DNA of 64,000 nt from Bog-473 sp963788585 (lineage in GTDB: Bacteria > Actinomycetota > Acidimicrobiia > Acidimicrobiales > RAAP-2). The DNA lies in contig CAWBHA010000003.1 of the NCBI GenBank assembly GCA_963788585.1, positions 2,046,001 to 2,110,000 on the forward strand, given 5' to 3'. Each line of letters opens with the position of its first letter. The first letter of the stretch is position 1. Both the position numbers and the translations under genes were made by a program. Shown here one piece after another: positions 35,931-45,455 of this stretch. The notes under the pieces were generated by a model, which ran no database searches, was not told where the DNA came from, and was given only the letters and a program-made list of their open reading frames with translations.

Positions 35931-36352
35931 GGGTCCCAGTGACGAGCTGGGAAGCGAATGTCGTCTTCGAGTGATGCCTCGAGATTGGCGTCGGAGAGGT
36001 AGAGCAGCTTGGTCTGCGGCGCCAATGACATGGCTCCATTGGCGTATCCCGAAGGCACGACCAGGATCGAGTTGAGGTTGGAGTCCAGCACGTACCGATG
36101 CACCAACGCGTCAGTCGAGGGCGAATCCCAGTCGTCTACCTTGACGCAGCAGACCAGCGCCGCTCCGCTGACCGCCATGACCCACTTGCGTTCGTGGCGG
36201 TGAGCATGCCAAGCGCGCACCGTACCAACGGAGAAGTTCTCCACGAAGTACATCCGGCGACAGTCTCTGAGATCTAAATCGTTGGCAAAAAAGACGCGTC
36301 CTCGATCATCGGTTGACATTCCACCCGGTAGAAGCTGCGGTTCGTCGCTCAT
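35909..36352 (-). CDS. RmlC-like cupin (WxcM/FdtA-like sugar isomerase or epimerase)
   Basis: 147 residues from an ATG that overlaps the stop of the upstream SDR gene (ATGA). The single cupin domain shows RRMYFVENFSVGTVRAWHAHRHERKW and LVVPSGYANGAMSL, as in dTDP-4-keto sugar 3,5-epimerases and 3,4-ketoisomerases. The length fits single-domain WxcM-type proteins. With the SDR and C-methyltransferase of the same operon it probably acts on a keto-deoxy sugar nucleotide. Reaction uncertain between epimerisation and isomerisation. Confidence 0.82.
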   Translation of the reverse strand: MSDEPQLLPGGMSTDDRGRVFFANDLDLRDCRRMYFVENFSVGTVRAWHAHRHERKWVMAVSGAALVCCVKVDDWDSPSTDALVHRYVLDSNLNSILVVPSGYANGAMSLAPQTKLLYLSDANLEASLEDDIRFPARHWDPWQVAER

Positions 36353-37359
36353 CGTGGACTTGCGTGTCGCGACAGACTGTGAGGCCTGCGGATCTCCCTT
36401 CCGAGCGGGATCTCTTCGGGGCAGAGATAGGGACGAAGTGCGTGCAGATTCGAGAAGGCAGCAAGGCTCATGTCCTTGACTCGACCGTTGTCGATGAGAG
36501 AGGCGATCTGGTCGATAGCGTCCTCCACCGAGTATTCCGGCTTGAATCCGAGCTCCGCGGTCGCCCGGTCGAAAGAGACTCGGTAGTTCCGGGTGTCTTG
36601 AAAGGGAACGTCGATTTGATGGATTTCACCGACGCCCACGCGTTCCACGACCCGCTCGGCGATGGACGCGATGGTGTCGTTCTCCGCACCGAGGTTGAAT
36701 ATGCCTGAGACTTGTCCGTTGATCTGCGGCACGATCGCCGTCGCCACGTCGCGGACATGGAGAATCGGCCGGTATTGCGCGCCACCGAAGACTTGGAGCT
36801 GTCCGACCAGTTTGGCCCGCATGACCAGAAGATTGACCACCAGGTCCATGCGGATCCTCGAGTAGGAGTCACCTACCCCCGCAATGGTCGCCAGCCGGAA
36901 GATGAGGCTGTCGGGCCGTTTGGCCATGATGACCCGCTCAGCCTCGAGCTTCCCCTGGGCATAGAGGGAGAGCGGATCGGTTGCGCTGGATTCGTCAACT
37001 TCCTGGTCGTTGGCTCCATAGACGGAGCATGTGGACGGAAAAACGATCCTGCCTTCGAAGGTTCGGCAGAGCCAATCAATTGTGTCAACGTTGATCTTCT
37101 GCGTGACGCCGGGATTCAGCGCACAAGCCGGATCGCCGACCAGGGCCGCCAACCAGACGACGGCATCAGCCCAGTCGAGATGGGGACGCAGTCGCTCTTG
37201 ATCCAGCACGTCTCCGGCAATGAAGTCGACATCCTTGAGGAAGCGCTCCTCGTACAGAAGCAGGTCATAGACCCGTGTCTCGTACCCCGCCTCAATCAAC
37301 TTGTCCGTCAACCAGCCGCCGATGTATCCGGCTCCTCCTACAACGAGGACGCGCTTCAT
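36349..37359 (-). CDS. NAD-dependent epimerase/dehydratase (extended SDR)
   Basis: 336 residues from the ATG at 37359 (AAAGGTGACG upstream), chosen over one 15 bases earlier. The cofactor loop is VVGGAGYIGGWL, with PSTCSVYG and SLYAQGKLEAE giving the catalytic Ser, Tyr and Lys. VGDPACALNPGVTQKINVDTI is characteristic of a sub-branch found beside C-methyltransferases. It may reduce or epimerise a 4-keto sugar. Stop and cupin start overlap by four bases. Confidence 0.85.
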   Translation of the reverse strand: MKRVLVVGGAGYIGGWLTDKLIEAGYETRVYDLLLYEERFLKDVDFIAGDVLDQERLRPHLDWADAVVWLAALVGDPACALNPGVTQKINVDTIDWLCRTFEGRIVFPSTCSVYGANDQEVDESSATDPLSLYAQGKLEAERVIMAKRPDSLIFRLATIAGVGDSYSRIRMDLVVNLLVMRAKLVGQLQVFGGAQYRPILHVRDVATAIVPQINGQVSGIFNLGAENDTIASIAERVVERVGVGEIHQIDVPFQDTRNYRVSFDRATAELGFKPEYSVEDAIDQIASLIDNGRVKDMSLAAFSNLHALRPYLCPEEIPLGREIRRPHSLSRHASPR

Positions 37360-37496
37360 CGTCACCTTTCCCAATTCGCCTCAGAGTACGGCCACGCGAG
37401 TGTATATCCGTTTGGGAGATCACATCGGAGCTGGTGGAAGCGGGCCCAGGAGGCCGGTGATCGCGCCACTCCAAGTGGTTCCGCTGCTCGGGAGGA

Positions 37497-38709
37497 TCAG
37501 TGGATGCGCATCTCTGGCAGCGGCACGATCCAGTAGCCAGAGTAATTCGGCTCGTTTGCGCGAATCGCATCGAGATAGTTCCAGGCCGACACGAAGACGT
37601 AGTCCGGCTGGTGACGGCTGAATTCCTCCGGGCTGACGATCGGGGTGTGTGTGCCGGGCATCAACTTGCCATATCGGAGAGGAGAGGCGTCAACGAGAGC
37701 CTCGAGGTAGTCCATCTCGCACACGTTCACCCACATGGTCGCCTTACCGGCTGCGCCATATCCCCAGATAGACGCTCCGGTCGACAGCCGGCGCATCGTG
37801 TCCCCGAAGACGTCGATCCTTCTTCTGCAGTCGGCGGCGAATTCATCCCATGTCGTGGCGTCGTTCAGTGAGAGTTGCTCCTCCCACGCTCGGAGGTCAC
37901 GAATCGAGGAGTCAACTCGCCGCCGACTCGATCGTGCGGCAGCGAGTCGCAGAGAGCCACCGTGCATCGGGATGCGAGTAGCCGAGACGGGTTCGAACCC
38001 ATAACGCTGCAAGGCCTTGCCCAGTGTCCCGAGGGAGTAGAAGGTGAGATGTTCGTGGTAGAGGGTGTCCCACTGGCGTTGGAGCAGAAGGTCTCCTGCG
38101 TACATCACCTCGAGGCAGAGCACGCCGTCTGGAGCCAAGAGCGCGCTCGACAGCCTCGAGGATGGATTCCGGGTCGGCATTGTGGGCGAACACATTGCTG
38201 CCGGTGATCAGATCGACCTGTCCCATTTCGTCGCGGAGTTGGTCGACAATCTGCGGACCGAAAGACCCCGTTACGACGTTTCTGCCCTGCTGGCGCGCCA
38301 TTTCGGTGATATTGGCCGCGAGGTCCACGCCAACGGAACGGATGGAGTGCTTCTCCAACGCAGCGATAAGTGTGCCGTCGTTGCAGCCGAACTCTATGAC
38401 GGACTTGGGCTGGAAATTCTGGGAGATCCACTCGGCGTAGTCCTCAAAGTGCCGGACCAATCCAGGGATGGTCCCAGTGGCGAACGAGTAGTCCTGGAAC
38501 AGGACGTCAGGGTCAACGGGTGAAACGATCTGGACCAAACCGCAGTTTTCGCACACGCTCACCAGCAAGGGATAGCGCTGTTCCGAAGCGATCTGGGCCT
38601 CGTTGAGAAATCCCCCGGCCAGCGGAAGCGGCCCCAGGTCGAAGAAGGGTCGGACCGCCCGCTCGGCGCAACCCCTGCACCTGTCTTTCAGTTCATTCGA
38701 TGTCTTCAC
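37497..38709 (-). pseudogene. Sugar C-methyltransferase, frame broken near 38,141
   Basis: The first frame starts with a GTG at 38709 overlapping the upstream stop (GTGA). It gives Cys pairs RCRGC and CENC (Methyltransf_13 zinc part), then the SAM loop VIEFGCNDGTLI and DLITGSNVFAH. It then leaves frame within GAGCGCG at about 38139-38147; removal of one base joins it to a second frame with LAPDGVLCLEVMYAG, LYHEHLTFYSLGTL and WGYGAAGKATMWVNVC (Methyltransf_14). The joined product is about 403 residues, the usual length of TylC3/NovU-type C-methyltransferases, which add a branch methyl to a 4-keto sugar. Both halves look conserved, so sequence error is a fair alternative to decay. Confidence 0.78.
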
Positions 38710-39488
38710 TTGGAGTTCTTCGTCGCTCGAATGCGCCGAACCTGGGCGCGCAATGGATATCGGAGATACGAATAGATCGATTTTGGAGTATACGTGAACG
38801 CCGATCCGCGCTGATCGGCTTGGCGCGCCATGAGGATGGTCGGGAACTCCACGGGTTCGACATCGGTCCGCAAGGCCCAGTCGAGCTCCTCGACGATGAT
38901 CGGGAAACCCCTCTCCCGCAGGGGCCAGGAGAGGAAGACGTCGGTGCGAACGGCCCGAAACCCATTGGTGATGTCGCGGATCCGCGTTCCGAAGAGCCTG
39001 CGACCCACGACGTTTCCCGCACGAGAGACAGCTTGCCTCCAGAACGGGACCGATATCATTCCTCCACCGAAAACAAACCGCGAGCCCTTTATATACGAGT
39101 GTCCTTGGTTGGCGAGCTCTCCGATCTTGAGCAGATCCTCAGGAGGGTTCGTAAGGTCGCTGTCGATGAACGCGACGTATTCGAATCCCAGATCCGCGGC
39201 TTGTTGGGCTCCAGTCCGAAGAGCTGCCCCGTAGCCTTTGTTGACCGCATGCCGGCAGAGCAAGAGCAGCTCCAGTTCCTTTTCCAGGCGGGAGAGGATG
39301 GTGGCGGACGCATCGCTGCTGCCATCGTCGACTGCGATCACGATGGATCTTCCGAAGTACTGCTCTGCGACTGACGCAATGGCATACGAGGATCGTTCGA
39401 TTCCCGATTGCTCGTTGTAGACGGGCACGACGGTGGCCAGTGAAGGCCAGCCGCCGTCGGGCCTCGACATTGCCGAGGTCGGGCTCAC
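38706..39488 (-). CDS. Glycosyltransferase family 2, DPM1-like
   Basis: 260 residues from a GTG overlapping the upstream TGA (GTGA); an ATG 18 bases in is the alternative. The GT-A core shows ATVVPVYNEQSGIERS, VDDGSSDASATIL, NKGYGAALRTG and FIDSDLTNPPEDL (metal site). GTRIRDITNGFRAVRTDVF is the family's late motif. No membrane helices. It probably forms polyprenyl-phosphate sugar for outer-face transferases. A second such gene ends the same operon, so two different lipid-linked donors may be made. Confidence 0.86.
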   Translation of the reverse strand: MSPTSAMSRPDGGWPSLATVVPVYNEQSGIERSSYAIASVAEQYFGRSIVIAVDDGSSDASATILSRLEKELELLLLCRHAVNKGYGAALRTGAQQAADLGFEYVAFIDSDLTNPPEDLLKIGELANQGHSYIKGSRFVFGGGMISVPFWRQAVSRAGNVVGRRLFGTRIRDITNGFRAVRTDVFLSWPLRERGFPIIVEELDWALRTDVEPVEFPTILMARQADQRGSAFTYTPKSIYSYLRYPLRAQVRRIRATKNSK

Positions 39489-40673
39489 AAAAGGGAAAGT
39501 CCATCCTCTCGATAGGAGCGGGAGACGTCAATGTGCGAGTTCTCCGCCAGATGGCCACGAAGGTTGTCGTTCACCACCCGGTCGACCAGGTCCGCCACGA
39601 GGCGCTCGGCCGCATGGCCGTCACCGAGGCAGTGATCGAACGTCTTCCCCTGCAGGGAGTCCAATATGGCGAACAGCTTTTCCGCGGAATAGTCGTTCGG
39701 TCGAGATGGATCGAACTTGACGCTCGAGCCACAGTCGTAGACCTGGGGCCGTTCGGTCGCTCTGCGGATCTGCAACGACGGCACTCCCAATACCGCTGTC
39801 TCCTCGACAACCGTGCCCGAGTCGGTCAGGGCGCCCCGAGAATGGCCGAGCAGCGCGAGAAGCTCGCGGTACCCGATCGGGTCGACCATCGTGACGTTCT
39901 GTGGGAGACCGATCGAGAAATCCTTGAGTCGTTGCTGCGTCCGGTAGCTCGCCGGGAAATACACGGGCCAGGGGCTCTGGGCGACGAGATCCATGATCGC
40001 CTGAAGCGGCTCCGGCGTCTCGACGCTTTCTCGCCTGTGGCAGGTCATCAGGTAGAAGCGATCCGGCTCGAGACCGCGTTCCGCAAAAAATCCTGATGAC
40101 GCGTACTCTTCGTACTCCTCGCGACGGTCGAAGTAGTAGTGGTTGAGCACGTCGACGATCAGATTCTGGATCACGACGATGTTGCGCGGGTTTATCCCCT
40201 CCCGTACTGCCTTGTTCCCTGTACTCGTCGAAGTAGGTGTAGATGACGTCAGACAGGTGGTCGATCACGGTGCGGTACTTCTCTTCCGGCATTCTCCAGT
40301 CGTAAGAGCGCATCAGGCCTTCGATGTGAACGATCGGTATGTTGAGCTGCGCGGCGGCAATGCACCCCATCACCGTGTTGGTGTCGCCGAGGAATACGGC
40401 GACGTCCGGCTGGAGTTCCTTGAGGACCGGGGACAGTCGAGAGATAACTGATGCGACGACCTCGGCATCAGTGCTTCCACCCGCGCCGAGCTCGATGTCG
40501 GGTTCTGGCAGCTCAAGATCCCGAATGAAGACATCTTTCAGATTGTCCGCGTAGTGCTGACCTGACCAGCAAAAGGTGAATTGGATCTCGTCGCGGTCCT
40601 TGAGAAGATGGATGACTCGGCTGGCGCGAATCAGGTCAGGCCGAATGCCCAGAGTCAGCAGTACATGACGCAT
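39485..40673 (-). pseudogene. UDP-GlcNAc 2-epimerase-like (WecB/WbjD), frame broken near 40,211
   Basis: The first frame (ATG 40673) runs from LLTLGIRPDLIRASRVI through FLGDTNTVMGCIAAAQLNIPIVHIEG to FDEYREQ. It then shifts in the CCTT run at 40210-40213 (+ strand); dropping one base gives AVREGINPRNIVVIQNLIVD and the rest of the fold, including MTCHRRESVETPEPL and LTDSGTVVEETAVLGVPSLQIR, the conserved end of non-hydrolysing 2-epimerases. Joined length is about 395 residues, near the family norm. With the adjacent RmlD-like reductase it fits a UDP-L-FucNAc or L-QuiNAc branch (WbjC-D, WbvR-D). The break may be artefact. Confidence 0.8.
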
Positions 40674-40699
40674 GCGCAGGGAGTGTAATCAGCGCCGCG

Positions 40700-41611
40700 T
40701 CACGACTGGAAAAGAGGAGCCATGCCGGAGGCTTCCTCGTTTTGGCAGAAAGACGCCAACTCCCTCACCATCTCACCGATCGTGGGTGGCTGCGCGTATC
40801 CCGCCGCAGCCCAGAGCTGTTGATTGATCGTCGGGTGCAGTGTGCGAAGTGTACGGTCGACCGGGACCGGCGACGGCTCCGTCTCGACGGTGACGTCGTT
40901 CCTGCCAAAGGCCAGCAGACACAGAGCGATGAGCTCCGCCTTGCTGACCGCATCTTCCGGCACCACGTGCAGGACTGAAGGCAAATCGTCCCCGTGCCCC
41001 TCGATCAGCGCCGCGCACAGGCCTGCCAGGTGGAGGGTGGTGACCCCGTTCCAGCGGTGATTCGTATAGCCGGTGACGACGGCTCCGGGGCGCTCCGACA
41101 GGATGTTTCCGAGTAGCGAACCGGCCGGAGGGTCCTCGGGACCGATTATCGAGCAGCGGAGACTGAGGCAATTGGGAGATCGCGGCTCGCCGAGAGACTT
41201 GGATCGGGCATAGACGCCGACGGCGTCATGGGGCGCCTTCTCGTCGTACGGCGCGTCGCTTCCCGAGAAGACGCCGTCGGTGGTGAAGTGAAGAACGCGA
41301 CTCTCTCGGCCCGCTGCTGCGGCGAGACGGTTCGGGAACGTTGCGTTGACGTGAATGGCCGCAGCGACACTGGCCGGGTCGCTTTCGTCGATGTGCCGGT
41401 CCAGTACGCCGATGGCGTTGACGATCCAATCGGAGCGGGTCGCCGCGAGCAGCGCTTCTACCGGGTCCACGCTTGCATCGAACACCAGGTCGGACGGGGC
41501 GACCCCCCTGCGAGCGCAACGAACCACCCGTAGCGTGCTCCTCGTGGACAGGACCCGAGAGATCATGGATCCGAGCATGCCGTCTGCCCCGAGCAGGAGC
41601 ACACTCGTCAT
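40700..41611 (-). CDS. dTDP-4-dehydrorhamnose reductase-like SDR (RmlD/WbvR family)
   Basis: 303 residues from an ATG. The cofactor loop is LLGADGMLGSMI. LHFTTDGVFSG and VGVYARSKSLGE give the Thr and Tyr/Lys of the catalytic set, and GYTNHRWNGVTTLHLAGL is the family's later motif. RmlD itself makes dTDP-rhamnose, but no RmlA, RmlB or RmlC set is seen here, and the 2-epimerase directly downstream points to a WbvR/WbjC-like role on a UDP-amino sugar. Confidence 0.85.
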   Translation of the reverse strand: MTSVLLLGADGMLGSMISRVLSTRSTLRVVRCARRGVAPSDLVFDASVDPVEALLAATRSDWIVNAIGVLDRHIDESDPASVAAAIHVNATFPNRLAAAAGRESRVLHFTTDGVFSGSDAPYDEKAPHDAVGVYARSKSLGEPRSPNCLSLRCSIIGPEDPPAGSLLGNILSERPGAVVTGYTNHRWNGVTTLHLAGLCAALIEGHGDDLPSVLHVVPEDAVSKAELIALCLLAFGRNDVTVETEPSPVPVDRTLRTLHPTINQQLWAAAGYAQPPTIGEMVRELASFCQNEEASGMAPLFQS

Positions 41612-41629
41612 GGCTATTGACCTCTCGAG

Positions 41630-41652
41630 TGCGAGCCCGGAGGACTCGAACC
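41630..41652 (-). other. tRNA 3'-end-like segment in an intergenic gap
   Basis: On the minus strand the gap between two operon genes reads GGTTCGAGTCC, then TCCGGGCTCGCA, like a T-loop and 3' acceptor strand. The T-stem does not pair upstream and no tRNA body is present, so it is at most a fragment or an att-site relic. Chance is possible. Confidence 0.2.
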
Positions 41653-41667
41653 AGTGATGTCACGCAT

Positions 41668-43115
41668 CTACCTGGTGGGCGTCGCCTCGAGGATGAATTG
41701 GTAGCCGAACATTGTGGGCCACAGATTCGACAAAAGGCGGTCGATGAGTCGCAGCGTACGCCCGTTTGTCCCGTCCACACCAAGCGCGTCGAGCGGCAGA
41801 CCCACTGGCTCGATGCGCCGGATGGAGAATCCTCGACGCTCAACCAGCTTTACCAGACTCCGGCGAGTGAAGAACCTCAAGTGGGTCGAATCGAGGATGC
41901 CTCGCTGGTCATAGTCGAACATCCCGAGGGTCGAACGGAACCGCGGATACCAATGGGCGATGTTCGGAACACAGAACAGGGCCGTGCCGTGGGGATCGAG
42001 CACTTCTCGGACCTCGGTCATCAGGGCCCCGGGATTCAGGACATGCTCGAGGACGTCCGCCACCAGCACGATGTCATAGCCCGAGCCAACCTCCGAGGGG
42101 ATTCCTTCGTTCAGGTCGGCCCTGAAGAAGGCGTCGGTGCGCTCCTTCACTCCATCGAGCTCGTTCACGTCGACGCCGGTGACATGGTGGCCCATTCGTC
42201 GCAGACGTTCCGAGAGCAGGCCGCTCGAACATCCCGAGGTCGAGGATTCGGCTGGGCGGTCGGAACTGCAGGAGCTTCGAGATCCTGCCATGTGAGCTGT
42301 CGTCACTTGGCTTGAGTTGGTATTCCTCGCTGAGCGCGATGCGGCTTCCGTCGCCGAATCCCGCCTTCTGCAACCGGTAGGTGATGACGTCCTTGGTGAC
42401 GTCCTTTGCGTACGACAGACCGTCGACGTAGCAGATCTCGTCGCCGTAGTAGGTGGGGATGGGGACCTCGGCGATGTGCAGGCCGGCGTCGTGCATCTGG
42501 ATGATGATCTGGGTGTCGAAGTTGAACCCGTCCGAATTCTTCTCGAAAGGAATCTGCTTCAGCGCGCCAACCGAGTACGCGCGGTATCCCGAATGGAACT
42601 CGGAGAGATTGGTACCGAGCGCAGTATTCTCGAAGCGAGAAAGGATACGGTTTCCGGCGAACTTATAGAGCGGCATGCCGCCTCTTCGGGCGGCACCCTT
42701 GATCATCGTGCGCGAACCGAACACGGCGTCGGCCTCCTCGGCCAAGAGCGGCTCCAGGATTTCTGGGAGCGACTCGGGCGCGTACTGACCATCGCCGTGG
42801 AGCATGACCACGATGTCGAGCCCGTGTTCGATGGCCAGGTTGTACCCTGCCTTCTGATTACCTCCGTAACCAAGGTTCGTCGATTGTCTGATCAACGTGA
42901 TCGGCAGGTCGGACTGTTGCTGGTATCCGAGACCAACCAGGTAGGTGGAGTCTTGGCTGTGATCGTCGCTCACGATCACCTCTTCGATTTCGGGCCTCAG
43001 CTCCGTCGGGGATGCGATCGAGCACCTTGGCCAGGGTCGACGCCGCGTTGTACGCCACGACGAGGACCCCGATCTTCTTTTTCTTCGTCTTGACGGATCC
43101 GTGTACGCCGTCCAC
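41668..43115 (-). pseudogene. Fused GT2 glycosyltransferase / SAM methyltransferase, two frame breaks
   Basis: The start is a GTG at 43115 with GGAGGG six bases upstream. The first part, KKKKIGVLVVAYNAASTL, leaves frame in the G4 run at 43008-43011 (+ strand). The next frame carries EIEEVIVSDDHSQDST, NLGYGGNQKAGYN, MLHGDGQYAPESLPEIL and FHSGYRAYS, a DPM-type GT2. It then breaks in the CCC run at 42233-42235, within the SAM loop; removing one base restores LDLGCSSGLLSERL. The last frame adds VADVLEHVLNPGALM and a methyltransferase end. Joined, it is about 482 residues with GT2 first and methyltransferase second, an architecture also seen in other actinobacteria. It heads the minus-strand operon. 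Confidence 0.75.
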
Positions 43116-43513
43116 GCTCGCCCTCCGATGTGCCGCCGTTGGGCCAGCATATCCATCGAGGGGAGAGAGCAAAAGGGGGTTCCGGTCCGACGAAGGGGAG
43201 GAAGGGGCCTCCAGGAGGCCTGCGGAGGCCTGCAGAGGCCGCTCGGTCGTTCGTCGAAAGGGGCCGGTCATTGGGTCCCCGACAATGCGTCAACAACCGC
43301 GGTCGCCTCCGACTTCAGTTCACGATCACGACCGTCCCATCGGTGCCGGCAAGGGCTGATTCCCTCCTGGCTCGAGCCACCCACGCGCCGGGGCACGCAC
43401 GCACGAGGGGCGAAATACCCCACGCCCCGCCCGAGAATCGATCCGCGAGACACGTAGGATCCGTGCGGAAACGCTGGATGCACAGCCGCGTTCGTGCGGA
43501 TGGGGTGCTGCAC
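43116..43513. other. Divergent intergenic region, about 400 bp
   Basis: This separates the operon start from the secreted-protein gene. It holds two tandem copies of GGAGGCCTGC (43214-43233) with a degenerate third, next to an inverted GGCCTCC/GGAGGCC pair (43206-43220). No protein-like frame was found. Promoters for both sides are presumed here. Confidence 0.5.
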
Positions 43514-44928
43514 ATGGAGATTACGAGAAGACAGCTGCTCGGCGCGGGGATTGGACTCGCTGGTACGGGTTTGATGGGCTCGAGCCACGAGGCACCGGGG
43601 GCCTTCTCTCTTCTGCAAAGGGCCGTGGGGCGACGGGTCACCTCCGGCCGAACCGTCACAGCCCGCTACATCAAGGGGGTGAGAAGGGGAAGTCTCCTGG
43701 TGGCCGTGGTATCGAGACTGTCGACCCGGACGCTCTCTCCGACCGTCGGACAGGTGTCGGATGATCAGGGAAATCATTGGCTTCAAGCGGTTGAGTTCTT
43801 TACGGCCCAACATTTTGGGGTGGACATCTGGTACTGCGAAGCCGCCGCGGTGGGAGCCGACCGACCGTGACCGGGACGTGTCTGGGTTATCCGGCCCGTC
43901 CAGGGACTGCCGGCATGAGAATGACGGTGCTCGAGTACTGGGGATCCCACGGATTCGCGCTTCGCGACCAGATTTGCCAAGCGGAGATCACCGGAACGAT
44001 CGCAACCGCGACCACCAATTTCGACCTGGCGTCCAACGACGAGTTGGCGATTTCGGCGATCGTGGGAGACATGTCGTCGGCAACCGCTCCGCCCGGCTGG
44101 AATTCCAGGCTCGCCGACCCCAAACAGGGGTGTTACATCGCGGACACGTTGAGTTCAGGCGGTTCGAGCGCCGGATCACAGTTGAGTGCCACGTGGACCG
44201 GGCTCACGGGCGGACGCGCCGGCGCGGCAGTCCTTGTGACGTTCGTGCCGCGGGGCGTGCGGTCGACCAGCCGGCGACTCGTGCAGTCGTCCTACACGGA
44301 CTCCTCGATCCTCCCTGCGGGAAGGGGTCATTCGAGCTGGAGGTCGCAGGCCTACCCCGTCAATCCCGTGCCCGGGAACACACTCGTCGCCTTCATGAAC
44401 GGCTCGATCTATCACCCTCAGATCGATTGCGGATCCATAATTGGCGTGACTGACTCAGCCGGGGGTCATTGGTACAAGGCGGGGGAGTCCGGTGTGGACG
44501 ATCACACGGGAATCAACATCTCATGCTGGATCTGTCAGTCTGCGGTCGGAGGGCCGACGTCGTTGAACGCGACGTTCTCCAATGCGAGTCAGCAACTGGC
44601 ATGCCTGCTCCTCGAGTTTGCGAACCTTCCCAAGAAGCTGAAGGTGCGGAGCGTGAGCAGTCGGAGCTTCGGGGGGGACGAACCACCTCTGACGACGGTC
44701 GAGCCTCTCTCGGCCGGGGATATCGCCCTCGCCTATCGAACGTCCATCTACGTCTTACCAGCGGGGCCGGGCTCCCCGGCATGGAAACAGATGATGTCGG
44801 ACACCACTGGGGCGAACGCATTGATGATGCTGGACACGCCGCCCGGCGACGTCACGGCGACGTGGTCGGGGGACGTCGTAACAGGCACGCTCGACATCCT
44901 GTTGGTTGGCCTCGCCGCGGGCGGCTGA
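43514..44928 (+). pseudogene. Tat-exported two-module surface protein, frame broken near 43,868
   Basis: The ATG at 43514 gives MEITRRQLLGAGIGLAGTGL, a twin-Arg signal. The mature part reads GSLLVAVVSR, DDQGNHWLQAVEFF, VDIWYCEAAAVGADRP and meets a TGA at 43868. A second frame starting with an overlapping GTG continues the same module (VTGTCLGYPARPG, MRMTVLEYWG), so adding one base restores one protein of about 471 residues. A second copy of the module follows (NTLVAFMNG, DSAGGHWYKAGE, ISCWICQSAVGG, LLLEFANLP). The modules look all-beta and secreted. No known family is recognised; a surface or glycan-binding role is a guess. Translational coupling of two proteins is an alternative. Confidence 0.6.
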
Positions 44929-45093
44929 ACACGCCGCGATGATCGAGGACGTGCCTGAGGGTGCTCGACCATCTACGCGTTGGCTCTCCCCACGCATCAC
45001 GGCCCGAAAGAGGCGCCCGCAGTCGAACGTGCAGTCGATCATCTCTTCAGCCGGCAACGAAACGGGCTGCCAATCTAGCGAATACTCCGTTTC

Positions 45094-45399
45094 GTGGCCT
45101 TCCTTCTCTTGACGCCCGACGCTTCGGTCTACGCGGGGGCCACGATCGTCGGCGCCTGTGCGCTGAACGGCACCACAACGGTCACCACAACGGGCAACTT
45201 CAACTCATCGGGCGTCGTCGCCGGCATGTACGTCAGTGGGACCGATATTCAATGAGGGACTCAGGTGCAATCGGTGAACTCGTCGACGAACATCACACTG
45301 ACGAAGGCCGCGATCGGAACGGTGAGCTCTGAGGCCCTTACGTTCCTCGGTTGGATACCCAACAACTTTCCGTCAGCCAGCTATCCGGCGTTCTTCTAG
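45094..45399 (+). pseudogene. Remnant of a beta-repeat surface/tail-type protein with in-frame TGA
   Basis: The frame from GTG 45094 reads FLLLTPDASVYAGATIVG, NGTTTVTTTGNF, then GVVAGMYVSGTDIQ, an in-frame TGA (45253-45255), and continues GTQVQSVNSSTNITLTKAA to a TAG at 45397-45399. GMYVSGTxIxxGTxVxSVxSSTxITLxxAA is a common repeat in phage tail fibre and surface proteins, so the stop interrupts a recognisable unit. An intrinsic terminator follows directly, as expected for a real 3' end. Probably a decayed tail of a larger gene. Confidence 0.5.
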
Positions 45400-45424
45400 C
45401 CCGCCCACACAAACCGACCATCGT

Positions 45425-45448
45425 CCCCGGCTTCGGTTGGGGGTTTTT
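45425..45448 (+). terminator. Intrinsic terminator with UUCG tetraloop
   Basis: CCCCGGC (45425-45431), loop TTCG, GTTGGGG (45436-45442) forms a seven-pair stem with two G-U pairs, followed by GTTTTT (45443-45448). It is the best intrinsic terminator in the window. It ends plus-strand transcription just before the convergent membrane-protein gene. Confidence 0.75.
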
Positions 45449-45455
45449 CGTCGTT

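Noticed and set aside
37988..38001. GGGTTCGAACCC palindrome resembling a tRNA T-arm
   Set aside because: It is coding sequence of the C-methyltransferase (YGFEPVSA).
43206..43240. Tandem GGAGGCCTGC copies as a possible CRISPR or iteron array
   Set aside because: Only two exact copies of 10 bases with no spacers; too small to be an array or origin.
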